64,000 bases of DNA from Pontiellaceae bacterium B1224 (lineage in GTDB: Bacteria > Verrucomicrobiota > Kiritimatiellia > Kiritimatiellales > Pontiellaceae). Numbering within the stretch: the stretch's first letter is position 1; each line of letters starts with the position of its first letter. The stretch lies in assembly GCA_029432815.1 (NCBI GenBank), contig JAROBA010000023.1:1-64000 (forward strand), in the 5' to 3' direction. A program made the position numbers and the translations under genes. Positions 25,651 through 35,200 of the stretch are shown piece by piece. Under the pieces are notes generated by a model, which did no database searches, was not told the origin of the DNA, and worked only from the letters and a program-made list of their open reading frames with translations.

Positions 25651-26874
25651 TTGCGTTTATTTGAACGTGCAGGAATAAAGACACTATTAACAATTATAAT
25701 TACAACAGGAAGCCTGGCGGCTTATGGCGGAATTCCGGTCGGCGAGGTAATCAAGGATACCACCGGAGTCGACATCGGCACATTGGATATCGGGGGCGCC
25801 ATACGCGTCAACTATATCTACGGCAGCGATTACGGCGATTCCCCCGGCCCTTCCCGCGGCGACCACGGCGGCAATTTCGAGATGGATACATACCGCATTA
25901 ATCTCGACTGGAAAAAAGACGACTGGGTCAGCAAGTTTGAATACCGCTGGTACAATGGATTAAACTTCATTCACACCGCCTGGCTGGGCTACAACTTCGA
26001 AGAAGCAACACAACTTCAGGTTGGCATCAACCGCGTCCCCTTCGGCGTTGGAGACTACGGCGCCTCCCAGAGCTGGTTCTTCGATATGCACTATTACGTG
26101 GGACTGTCCGACGATATGGATCTCGGGGTTAAATACAGTCGGACCATGAACAATCTCCGGTTTGACCTCGCCTATTATCTCATGCCCGAGCCGAACGGCA
26201 ACGGCACCTCCGCTCAGAGTGCCCGCTATTCCTATGATGTGGTGAACGACGGCTCCGTTAACGGTCAGTATAAAGAACGCAATCAGTTCAACGGCCGGAT
26301 GATTTATTCCATCTTTCCGGATTCCGTTCCAACGGATATCGGATTTTCGCTACAGGCGGGCCAGTTGATTGCAAATGATAATTCAACGGCAGACGACACC
26401 TGGGCCTTTGCCGGAGCCATACACAGCTCCTCAACCTACGGGGCCTGGAAATTATTGATGCAGCTCTCGCACTATGACTACGGAGCAGACTTCAATAATC
26501 CGGCCGCCTCGGATGATCTGATCACCATGGGGGCTTACGATTATTCCGCGCCGGTCGCAACCGTCGGAACCATCCCGGCCATATCTGTGGGATATGTGTG
26601 GGATATTGAACGCTACGACTGGATCGATTCCGTTACGTTCTTCGGAGAAGCCAGCGCCATCCTCAAGAATGGCGAAAGCAATTCCGGCGTATCGCTGAAC
26701 GACAGCTTCATGAACACCTTCGGTGCGGCAATCGCCTCGGGCGGCTGGTATTCCTACGTTGAATATGCCCACGCCAGCGGAAACTATTTCATTGGACCGG
26801 ACGGCGACTTCGGTGCCAACACCGATGACCAGTGGCAGGGACGTTTCAATATTAACATCGGCTACTACTTCTAA
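25651..26874 (+). CDS. Outer-membrane porin (OprO/P-like)
   Basis: Exported beta-barrel of about 407 aa. A hydrophobic signal (LLTIIITTGSLAAYGG) precedes a porin body with repeated amphipathic strands and family-like phrases: DIGGAIRVNYIYGSDYG, WVSKFEYRWY, LQVGINRVPFGVGDYGASQS, and a terminal aromatic in NIGYYF. It resembles phosphate-selective porin O/P. The likely start is the TTG at 25651, which has AAGGAG 6 nt before it; a GTG at 25579 is also in frame. It lies 20 bp ahead of proV and is probably in the same operon, so it may admit osmoprotectants. Confidence 0.8.
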   Translation: MRLFERAGIKTLLTIIITTGSLAAYGGIPVGEVIKDTTGVDIGTLDIGGAIRVNYIYGSDYGDSPGPSRGDHGGNFEMDTYRINLDWKKDDWVSKFEYRWYNGLNFIHTAWLGYNFEEATQLQVGINRVPFGVGDYGASQSWFFDMHYYVGLSDDMDLGVKYSRTMNNLRFDLAYYLMPEPNGNGTSAQSARYSYDVVNDGSVNGQYKERNQFNGRMIYSIFPDSVPTDIGFSLQAGQLIANDNSTADDTWAFAGAIHSSSTYGAWKLLMQLSHYDYGADFNNPAASDDLITMGAYDYSAPVATVGTIPAISVGYVWDIERYDWIDSVTFFGEASAILKNGESNSGVSLNDSFMNTFGAAIASGGWYSYVEYAHASGNYFIGPDGDFGANTDDQWQGRFNINIGYYF

Positions 26875-26894
26875 ACCGCACCGAGGGAAATATA

Positions 26895-28157
26895 ATGAAT
26901 ATTATAGAAGTCAGGGGGCTCTACAAAGTCTTCGGAAAAGAACCCGCCCGGGTTTTTCCGTTGCTGGAACAGGGCCTCGACAAAACCTCCGTGCTGAAAA
27001 AAACAGGCTGTGCGGTCGGCATTAATAATGCCTCATTTGAAATCAGCAAAGGCGAAATCTTTGTGTTGATGGGATTATCCGGCAGCGGAAAATCAACCGT
27101 GATTCGCTGCCTCAATCGGCTGATCAACCCCACCCGCGGCGAGATTCTGATTGATGGGCAGGACATCGCAAAAATGGATAAAAGCGCATTATTGGAAGTG
27201 CGGCGTTCCAAGCTTTCGATGGTCTTTCAGCATTTCGGATTGCTGCCGAACCGATCGGTGGTCCGCAATGTGGAATACGGGCTGGAAGTGGCCGGCACCA
27301 ATGCAGAGCAGCGGCGCGAGCGCGCAATCAATGCACTTGAGCTGGTCGGACTTAAAGGATACGAACAAAGTCTGCCGAATGAACTGAGCGGCGGCATGCA
27401 GCAGCGCGTGGGATTGGCCCGCGCGCTGGCGAGTGATCCGGAAGTGTTGCTGATGGACGAAGCCTTTAGCGCATTGGACCCGCTCATCCGCACGCAGATG
27501 CAGGACGAACTGCTGGAACTGCAGGCACGGATGCATAAAACCATCGTCTTCATTACCCACGATCTGGATGAAGCCCTGAAACTGGGCGACCGCATCGCGA
27601 TTATGAAAGACGGTGAAATTGTCCAGACCGGAACCCCGGAGGAGATTCTGACGGCTCCGGCGGATGACTATGTGAAACGCTTTGTCGAAAATGTGGACCG
27701 CAGCAAGGTGATTACCGCCGGGTCGGTCATGCGTAAAGCGCGTACGATCCAACTGCCAAAGGATGGTCCTCGCGTGGCTATCCGGGCGATGGAAAAACAG
27801 GGAATCTCCTCTATTTTTGCAATCGATTCCGAGCGCCGCCTCCAAGGTTTGATGCGCATCGACGATGCCATCAAACTGGAGCGACGCGGGAAATCCGACC
27901 TTTCCAGCGTGCTCGAAACCGACCTCTATGTCGCTTCGCCGGAAACCCCGATCGGCGAACTGCTGGTATCGGCCATGAATGCGCGCTATCCCATCACGAT
28001 TCAGGATGATGAAGGGCGACTGATGGGCTTATTAGACCGGGCCATCATTATTGCTGAAATGTATGATGAAGATGAGGAGGCGTCGGTTACTCCGCTTGAT
28101 GAAGTGCTGGCGGAAGCGGACGATGCCGCCCCCGAAACGAAGGAGGAACTGATATGA
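26895..28157 (+). CDS. proV: Glycine betaine/proline ABC transporter ATPase
   Basis: Cytoplasmic ATPase of a type I osmoprotectant importer (ProV/OpuAA). It has the family N-terminus with a KKTG segment ahead of the Walker A GLSGSGKST, Q-loop FQHFGLLP, signature LSGGMQQRVGLARALA and Walker B VLLMDEAFSALDP. A C-terminal pair of CBS domains (about residues 280-400) would sense ionic strength. Length 420 aa is normal. The stop overlaps the proW start by ATGA. Confidence 0.96.
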   Translation: MNIIEVRGLYKVFGKEPARVFPLLEQGLDKTSVLKKTGCAVGINNASFEISKGEIFVLMGLSGSGKSTVIRCLNRLINPTRGEILIDGQDIAKMDKSALLEVRRSKLSMVFQHFGLLPNRSVVRNVEYGLEVAGTNAEQRRERAINALELVGLKGYEQSLPNELSGGMQQRVGLARALASDPEVLLMDEAFSALDPLIRTQMQDELLELQARMHKTIVFITHDLDEALKLGDRIAIMKDGEIVQTGTPEEILTAPADDYVKRFVENVDRSKVITAGSVMRKARTIQLPKDGPRVAIRAMEKQGISSIFAIDSERRLQGLMRIDDAIKLERRGKSDLSSVLETDLYVASPETPIGELLVSAMNARYPITIQDDEGRLMGLLDRAIIIAEMYDEDEEASVTPLDEVLAEADDAAPETKEELI

Positions 28158-28990
28158 ATATCCCCCCCCTGCCCGTTGGCTCCTGGTTTGAAACTCTCAT
28201 CAACTGGCTGACGGATCATCTGGAAGTTTTTTTTGACGGAATCGGAACAATGGTCACGGCCATTCTGGATGCAACAGAGTTCATTTTGATGTTCCCGCAT
28301 CCGTTGGTTCTGATTCTGATATTCACCACACTGGCCTGGTTTGCCGCGAAGCATGGTGTTGCCATTTTCACCCTGCTGGGCATGCTCTTGATTTATAATA
28401 TGGGCTATTGGCCGGCAACGATGGAAACGTTATCGCTGGTACTCGCATCGGTGCTGATTGCACTGCTGCTGGGTGTTCCGCTTGGAATCTGGAGCGCAAA
28501 AAAACCGGTAGTTGAAAAGGTGATGCGGCCCATTCTGGACTTTATGCAGACCTTGCCGGCTTTTGTTTATCTGATTCCGGCGGTGCTCTTCTTCAAACTG
28601 GGTCCGGTGCCGGGCGTGATTGCCACGCTGATCTTTTCGCTGCCGCCGGCTGTGCGTCTGACCAGCCTGGGCATTCGGCAGGTTCCGGAAGAGATTCGTG
28701 AAGCTGCGATTTCTTTCGGTTCGAATCCGCGGCAGCTGTTATTCAAAGCGGAGCTTCCCGTGGCCCTGCCGACCATTATGGCCGGCGTGAACCAAACCAT
28801 CATGCTCGCCCTTTCAATGGTCGTGATCTCCGGCATGATCGGTGCCGGCGGACTGGGTAACGAAGTCCTGAAAGGGATCACCCAACTAAAAATTGATGTC
28901 GGTTTTGAAGCCGGCATTTCGATCGTGATTCTTGCGATCTTTCTCGACCGGGTAACCCAGCGACTGGGCCGAAAATCTAACAACAATTAA
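28154..28990 (+). CDS. proW: Glycine betaine ABC transporter permease
   Basis: Inner-membrane permease of 278 aa with six or more hydrophobic helices and the BPD_transp_1 coupling region EEIREAAISFGSNPRQLLFK. The N-terminal region before the core is short compared with ProW of E. coli. Overlaps proV by 4 bp; proX follows 21 bp downstream. Confidence 0.95.
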   Translation: MNIPPLPVGSWFETLINWLTDHLEVFFDGIGTMVTAILDATEFILMFPHPLVLILIFTTLAWFAAKHGVAIFTLLGMLLIYNMGYWPATMETLSLVLASVLIALLLGVPLGIWSAKKPVVEKVMRPILDFMQTLPAFVYLIPAVLFFKLGPVPGVIATLIFSLPPAVRLTSLGIRQVPEEIREAAISFGSNPRQLLFKAELPVALPTIMAGVNQTIMLALSMVVISGMIGAGGLGNEVLKGITQLKIDVGFEAGISIVILAIFLDRVTQRLGRKSNNN

Positions 28991-29011
28991 TTAAACGAAG
29001 GAAACATATAA

Positions 29012-29890
29012 ATGAAAACACATATCATTTCGATACTGACCGCAATCACAACGGTTACAGGACTTACGGGCTGCAACCCGAACAGTGGAAAAACCAATGC
29101 AGATAAAACCGCAAATCTCGTTTATGTAAACTGGGCTGAAGGTGTGGCCTACACCCATCTGGCCGAAGCCGTATTACGCGACAAAATGGGGTTTGACGTT
29201 GAACTGACCGCCGCCGATGTTGCGCCGGGTTATATTGCCGTTGCCCAGGGAAGCCACGATGCATTCATGGAATGCTGGCCCAGCCTGCACAAAGATTATA
29301 TCGACCGATACAGCGATAAGCTCGTCAGCCTCGGAACCGTTTATGAAGGAACTGAAACCGGACTGGCCGTTCCTTCATATGTCACCATCGATAAAATCTC
29401 CGAGCTCAATGACTATGCCGATCAGTTTGGCGGAAAGATTACCGGCGTTGATGCCGGAGCCGGTATGATGAAAAGAACCGAAGACGAACTCATTCCGCAG
29501 TACGGTCTGGATAAAATTGAATTGATGGCCTCCAGCGGCCCGGCAATGACGGCGGCGCTGGCGGATGCCATTAAACACAAAAAGTGGATCGTGGTCACGG
29601 CATGGAAACCGCATTGGATGTTCGGCCGCTGGGACCTTAAATTCCTGCAACAGGACGACGACAAGATTATGTGGGAAAGCGGCAATATTGAAATCATCGG
29701 ACGGAGCGATCTTGAAACAGACAAACCCGAACTGGCCGCGTTTCTTAAAGCGTTCCAGCTCACCGATGCTCAACTCTCCGACCTGATGCTTAAGGTCAAT
29801 GATTCCGACGAAAGTGTCTCCGAAGTCGCCCAACAGTGGATGCTCGACAACGAAGACGTTGTGGCGCAATGGCTGCCTGCTGCAGAATAA
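29012..29890 (+). CDS. proX: Glycine betaine-binding lipoprotein
   Basis: Substrate-binding protein (OpuAC family) of the ABC importer. It has a lipobox, TGLTGC, so it is anchored to a membrane. Domain marks are LVYVNWAEGVAYTHLAEAVL, DAFMECWPSLHKDYID, GIDAGAGMMK-like GVDAGAGMMKRTEDEL and VVTAWKPHWMFGRWDLKFL; the Trp and Tyr residues would form the aromatic box for quaternary amines. Last gene of porin-proV-proW-proX. Confidence 0.94.
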   Translation: MKTHIISILTAITTVTGLTGCNPNSGKTNADKTANLVYVNWAEGVAYTHLAEAVLRDKMGFDVELTAADVAPGYIAVAQGSHDAFMECWPSLHKDYIDRYSDKLVSLGTVYEGTETGLAVPSYVTIDKISELNDYADQFGGKITGVDAGAGMMKRTEDELIPQYGLDKIELMASSGPAMTAALADAIKHKKWIVVTAWKPHWMFGRWDLKFLQQDDDKIMWESGNIEIIGRSDLETDKPELAAFLKAFQLTDAQLSDLMLKVNDSDESVSEVAQQWMLDNEDVVAQWLPAAE

Positions 29891-29937
29891 ATAAGAACCG
29901 GGAATGGCGGCCGGTCTCAGCCTGCCGCCTTTTCCCT

Positions 29938-29952
29938 TTCCAATCATTGGAA
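29938..29952. repeat. 15-bp palindrome
   Basis: Perfect copy with centre TCA between the convergent proX and beta-helix genes. A near copy ending GGAT lies at 30044-30058 inside the beta-helix gene. Confidence 0.9.
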
Positions 29953-29965
29953 GGGCGACCGCGAC

Positions 29966-31492
29966 TCAGTCTTTTGTCGTTACGGTTACGCTTTTTTGAA
30001 CTAGGGGATTCGGAGAGATGCGGGGCGCTTTACCGCTGGCGGTTTCCAATCCCTGGATAGAAAGGGTTTCGGTCAGCTGATACGGAAAGGGTCGGTCGAT
30101 CTCCGGCTTTTTAGCATCATGATTGGAGAAGAAATACATCCCGGCATAATCCTTCGGCACATGCGAATCCTCCACGATCAGATTCTCGATCAGGATTTGG
30201 CGCGGCATAAAACAGGGATAGCCGAAATCGTGCATGCCGTCATTGCTCACTCCAATCATATGCGGCGTAACCGTTGACCCGCCGGCAGGAATCCATCGGC
30301 AGTTCCGGATCACCAGATCGCCCTCCCACGTGCTGCCGTAGTCGCTGCGGAAATTGACGAGGTTCCGGCCGTAGAGCGTGGAATCCTCCACGGTTAGCAG
30401 GCCGCGGCCAATGGCATTGAGCCCCATATGACCCAGCTTGCACCGCCGAATGGTATAGGTGCCGGAGACGCCTTGATGCACATCCATGCGGGAGAGCTCG
30501 CAGTCTTCCAGCAAAATGTTTTTACAGAAGTTTGATCCAATAACGCCCCAGCGCGATCGATCCAGAATATGATTCATCCGGCAGCCCAGCATCCGCAGGT
30601 TCACGACATTGCTCAGATTGTAGTCATACGATCCCATGCTCACAGGCTTTCCGGCGGAACCGATGGTGGAATATTTTTTATGCCCGGTGGCGAAACAGTT
30701 TTTCAGGGTGATCTCAGCACATTCCCGCACATTGATAAACCCGGAATACGGATGCCCCACACTCGTCTCGCCCGCCACATAATGCGTCAGGTCTTCGATG
30801 GCGGTATTGGAGCGGGAAATGACGATATTCCGGGCCCAGTAGTTATAGCCTTTCTCCTGTTTCATCCGGTTTGCAATCGTCGTAAAAACACCGCCGCGCA
30901 GCGTCAGCGTGTGTTCATCAATCGGCCGGGCCACGACCTTGGTGATCGCGGAATAATCCCAATCGATGGGCGATGCAATGGAACCGTCTTTGCGTAAAAT
31001 GAAGCAGTCGTGCTGGGGACTGCCGCTGTTTTGGTTGAGACCCCGGCGAATATAAACCCGCTTGCTCTTGTTTTCCACCATCACAAAACAATCCTGCTGC
31101 GGGTGCACGTTCAGCTGCTTTTGGTCTCGCTTCAACTGCTCGATCTTAATCTTCTCCGGTTTCAGCAGGGAGCGCACTTCGAAGAGTGGTTTTTTATGGT
31201 TTTCCACATCGGTGTCATCAATCGTGAAACGGGAGGTGTTCCAGTCGGTATCGGTCGCAATGATGACCGTCTTTGCTGTGCGCCCGAGATGATAGGTGGC
31301 GCTCGGGTTTGAACGAACCGGCAGGCCGTGCTCGTTGGCATACGCATGGGCGGCGCAAATCGCCGGAAGATCATCCGCAACGCCATCCCCGACGGCGCCG
31401 TGGGCCTCATAGGTGACTACCTCGCGCGCGGCCTCTTTTGAAAAGCTGTCGCACCCCAACAGCAACAGCAGAACAGACAGTATCGTTTTCAT
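29966..31492 (-). CDS. Beta-helix lipoprotein (pectate lyase-like)
   Basis: 508-aa exported protein. The signal ends LLLLLGC, suggesting a lipoprotein with Cys14. The first domain opens with YEAHGAVGDGVADDLPAI, the start of the Pectate_lyase_3 / GH28-like beta-helix fold, and the rest contains repeated beta-helix rungs such as ITLKNCFATGHK, ILLEDCELSRMD, TYTIRRCKLGHMG and LTVEDSTLYGRN. No catalytic set is obvious to me, so lyase, hydrolase or binding roles are all possible. Convergent with proX. Confidence 0.72.
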   Translation of the reverse strand: MKTILSVLLLLLGCDSFSKEAAREVVTYEAHGAVGDGVADDLPAICAAHAYANEHGLPVRSNPSATYHLGRTAKTVIIATDTDWNTSRFTIDDTDVENHKKPLFEVRSLLKPEKIKIEQLKRDQKQLNVHPQQDCFVMVENKSKRVYIRRGLNQNSGSPQHDCFILRKDGSIASPIDWDYSAITKVVARPIDEHTLTLRGGVFTTIANRMKQEKGYNYWARNIVISRSNTAIEDLTHYVAGETSVGHPYSGFINVRECAEITLKNCFATGHKKYSTIGSAGKPVSMGSYDYNLSNVVNLRMLGCRMNHILDRSRWGVIGSNFCKNILLEDCELSRMDVHQGVSGTYTIRRCKLGHMGLNAIGRGLLTVEDSTLYGRNLVNFRSDYGSTWEGDLVIRNCRWIPAGGSTVTPHMIGVSNDGMHDFGYPCFMPRQILIENLIVEDSHVPKDYAGMYFFSNHDAKKPEIDRPFPYQLTETLSIQGLETASGKAPRISPNPLVQKSVTVTTKD

Positions 31493-31552
31493 TGCTCTCC
31501 TAAATCTATTTAACCGACATCAAGCCCAATGCGCATCGAAACGTCTGCAGCG

Positions 31553-32011
31553 TTATTTGCGAAATCGGGAATTTGAGAAACGGGATTTGAAGGTGCTTTC
31601 CTGTGCAGGAGCTTCCGGATCTTCGTACCGCGGAGGCCTTTTCTGCGGTTTGGGTTCGGGGATATCCTCGGCCCGCTCGGCCATCGCCGTTTTCACCGTC
31701 AGCGGCTTTGGCTTCTTCGGCTGAACACCGACTGGGAACCCGCGTTCGCGCGGCTTCAGTTCCTGCTCTTCTGCACTGGGTTTCGGCATTTGTTTAAACT
31801 GATAGAGATAAAAATCTTCCACCCGGTTGCGCGCCCATTCGGCCTTTTTCAGAAAGGTCAGGCAACTGGGAATGGTCGGCTGAATCCGCAAACACTTCAG
31901 GTCGATGGCGGCATCGAGCACCTCCCATCCGTAAAACTCCACCAGCTCGGTCAACATGGTCTCGGCGGACAAACCGTGCAACGGGCTGTTTTGCAAATTT
32001 TCTTTGGGCAT
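31553..32011 (-). CDS. VF530/DUF2132-like DNA-binding protein with C-terminal extension
   Basis: 152 aa. The first 70 residues match the VF530 family: NSPLHGLSAETMLTELVEFY, GWEVLDAAID, PTIPSCLTFLKKAEWARNRV, EDFYLYQ. VF530 itself is a short protein with double-stranded-DNA-binding predicted. Here a Pro/Lys/Glu-rich tail of about 80 residues follows, likely disordered and basic at its end. The ATG at 32011 has GAGGAAAG upstream. Stands alone. Confidence 0.78.
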   Translation of the reverse strand: MPKENLQNSPLHGLSAETMLTELVEFYGWEVLDAAIDLKCLRIQPTIPSCLTFLKKAEWARNRVEDFYLYQFKQMPKPSAEEQELKPRERGFPVGVQPKKPKPLTVKTAMAERAEDIPEPKPQKRPPRYEDPEAPAQESTFKSRFSNSRFRK

Positions 32012-32090
32012 ACTTCTTTCCTCGCTTATTTCCAATAAGCCGCAGAGTATACAAAGGTTTTCTGCGGAGGGCAGGGTTTAAGCGATATTT

Positions 32091-32105
32091 TTCCAACCCT
32101 TGGAA
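32091..32105. repeat. 15-bp palindrome
   Basis: Perfect copy with centre CCC, 26 bp before the -35 box of the giant exoprotein promoter. Confidence 0.9.
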
Positions 32106-32130
32106 ACCGCTTCAGTAAATTTGCATCATC

Positions 32131-32158
32131 TTGACTGAAATGCATGTTCCGCTATGAT
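32131..32158 (+). promoter_or_regulatory. Sigma70-type promoter of the giant exoprotein gene
   Basis: TTGACT (32131-32136), 16-bp spacer, TATGAT (32153-32158), 77 bp before the start codon. Confidence 0.65.
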
Positions 32159-32235
32159 TTACACATTCGTTCGGAAAATAAAACCACTCCCAGACGCATC
32201 TCAAACAAGACCTTTTTTGAAGCAGGCAGATTAGT

Positions 32236-35200
32236 ATGAGCAAATTGATTCTTTTAATCGCCATAACCGTCGGCGCGGCGGGTTTGCAACCGGTGGTTGC
32301 CGCCCCGGTGATCAACGAGTTCATGGCATCCAACCAGTCGGTCTATCCCGACAACTGCGATTTCGATGACTATTCCGACTGGATCGAACTCTACAATCCT
32401 GCCGCCACCAATCTGCCGCTCATCGATTATTATCTCTCCGACGACCTGACCCTGCCGCTCAAATGGAAGATTCCTGCCGGCACAACCATCCCCGCGCACG
32501 GATATCTGATGGTGCGGGCCGACGGATTTAATGCAGCCCCCGGCGAAACATTTGTTCGCGGCTACTATCCATGGGGCAGCACGTTTGATACGCAGCGCTT
32601 TCATGCAACATTCAAGCTAAGTGCGGGCGGCGAATCGCTTGGTATCTATCGGGTATCCACTCCTCCTGCCGATGTAACCCTGATTGCCGACAACGCCACC
32701 TGGAAATACCGGGATTTAGGCACAGATCCCGGTGCGGATTGGATGCTCCTGACCTACGACGACACCGACTGGGCTTCCGGCGCAGCGGAACTGGGTTATG
32801 GCGACGGAGATGAAGCCACGGTCGTCAGCTACGGTCCTAGCAGTAGCGATAAATATCCCACGACCTATTTCCGGCATGCTTTTAATGTGACCGACCCCTC
32901 CATGCTGGCAGACATCCGCTTTAACGTGAACGTGGATGACGGTGCGATCTTTTACCTGAACGGAACCGAGGTTGCCCGTTTACGCATGAGCGACAGGACA
33001 ACAACCTATCTGGACTATGCCGGGGAGAGCAGTCCGGAAGACGGCTTCGAACCGCTCGACATTCCGGTGAGCGAATTCCGAGCCGGGAATAACATATTGG
33101 CGGTGGAAGTACATCAAAGCAGTGCGAGCAGCAGCGACATCAGTCTGGGTGCCGAACTGGTGGTTTCGGAAATCATTCCGTCCAGCATTATGCTGATTGA
33201 TTCCATCAGCAACTATCCCGCCCAGCTGACTGACGTCTCCTACGGCCGCGATCCGGCTTCCACCAACGGCTGGTCGTTTTTCGCGGAACCGACGCCCGAA
33301 GGCACCAATGCCACCGAATCGCTTTCCGAGTTTGTGACAGCCAGCGCAGTTGCGGCCTCGCTCGATAGCGGATTTTACGCTGGCACGCAGTCGGCCACTC
33401 TAACGAGCGGCGGCGGGGAATCGATCCGCTACACGCTGGACGGTTCCATACCGACCTCCGACTCACCGGCCTATTCCGTCGCACTTTCCATCGGCACAAC
33501 CACCGTGCTGCGGGCCCGCTCGTTTGCGACCGGCCAGATTCCCGGCCCCGTCCTGACCCGCACGTATTTTGTGGATGAAATCTCCAGCCTGCCCGTTTTC
33601 TCGTTGGTGGCTGATCCGGACACGTTGTTCGACGACACCATCGGCATTGTCGAGAACGGTTCGTCCTATCCCTATAAAGGCCGCGAGGTTCCCGTCCGGA
33701 TCGAGCTGTTTGAGAGCGATCAAAGCCCGGCCTTTGCGGTCGGCGCCGGTATACGGATTGCCGGGGAGAACATCTGGACGAAGGCCCAGAAGCCGTTCAA
33801 CATTTACATGCGTTCGAAATATGGCGACGACCTGATTAACTATCAGCTTTTTCCCGGCCAGCCGGTGGCGACCTTCGGCGAAATGAATCTGCGCAACGGC
33901 GGCGACGACTGGGAGGAAACCCTGCTGCGCGATGCAATGATTCCATCGTTCGTCAAGGGGCAGATGGATGCAGGCCTCTACAGCTATCGACCGAGCGTCC
34001 TCTTCCTGAACGGGCAGTTCTGGGGCATTTACAATATCCGCAAGCGGTTCGATGAAACCTATTTTGCAAACGAACATGCCTTTTCCGAGGGCGAATATGA
34101 CCTGGCCAAATGGGCTCACGATGAAAGCGGAACCACAATACTCCAGGCGGAGGCCGGCACCACCGAAGCCTATGAAGCGTTCCGTTCTTTCTGCATCACC
34201 AACGACACATCTGATCCCGCGATCTACAGCCAGATCGAGGAGCAGATGAACATCGATTCCTTCATCGACTATGTGGTTGGAACCGACTACGCAGTCAACA
34301 CGAGTTGGTCGCACAACCGCGAGTTCTGGTGCGGCCATGCGCCCGGTTCGAAATGGAACTGGATCGTGAACGACTTCGACCGAGGATTCAACGACAGCAA
34401 TATCTCGGGCTCCATCATCGATGATTTCCGAAACAGCTACACCCTCTTCCAACGGTTGGATAATAATACAAATTTCGTAAACCGTTTGATCCAGCGCTAT
34501 GCCGCCCATCTCGGCAGCACGTTCAATGCGCAGCGAATCAGCGACAAGCTGGATATCCTTACCGCCGAACAGGAAGCCGAGGTGGCGCGCCACCGGTCAC
34601 GCTGGTCCGGTTCCATGCTATATCGCTCCGATCAAATTTCTGAGATCAAACAGTTTGCCGTCGACCGTCCGGCCTATGCCCTGAGCCGTCTGCAAAGCGA
34701 GCTCGGACTGAACCTGAGCATGGCGGATCTGACCGTCAACCAATCTCCCGCCGGTGGCGGTTCCATCCGCATTGCCGGGGTGCCGATGACGCCCGAATAC
34801 AACACCGTGGTCAGCCTTTTCCGGGACACCCCCGTTGAACTGACCGCCGAACCCGCTCCCGGATATGCCTTCACCAGTTGGAGCACCGGAAGCACCAACA
34901 CCACCATAGAAATCACGCTGATCGGGGCGCAGAGCATTACCGCCCATTTTGCCGCCGGCGCGGAGACCATTATTCCATCCACGATCGCGGCCGACACCAC
35001 CCTCGCCCTCTCCGGCTCGCCCTACTCGGTGACGAACGACCTGGTCGTCGAAGCCGGAACAACCCTCACGATTGAAGCTGGGGCAAAGCTGCTCATGCCT
35101 GCGGGAAAAAGCATTACCGTATACGGAACACTGAACGTGAATGGTACCGAGTTCCAACCGGTGGAAATTATTTCGCGCACGCACAAGCCGTGGGGCAACC

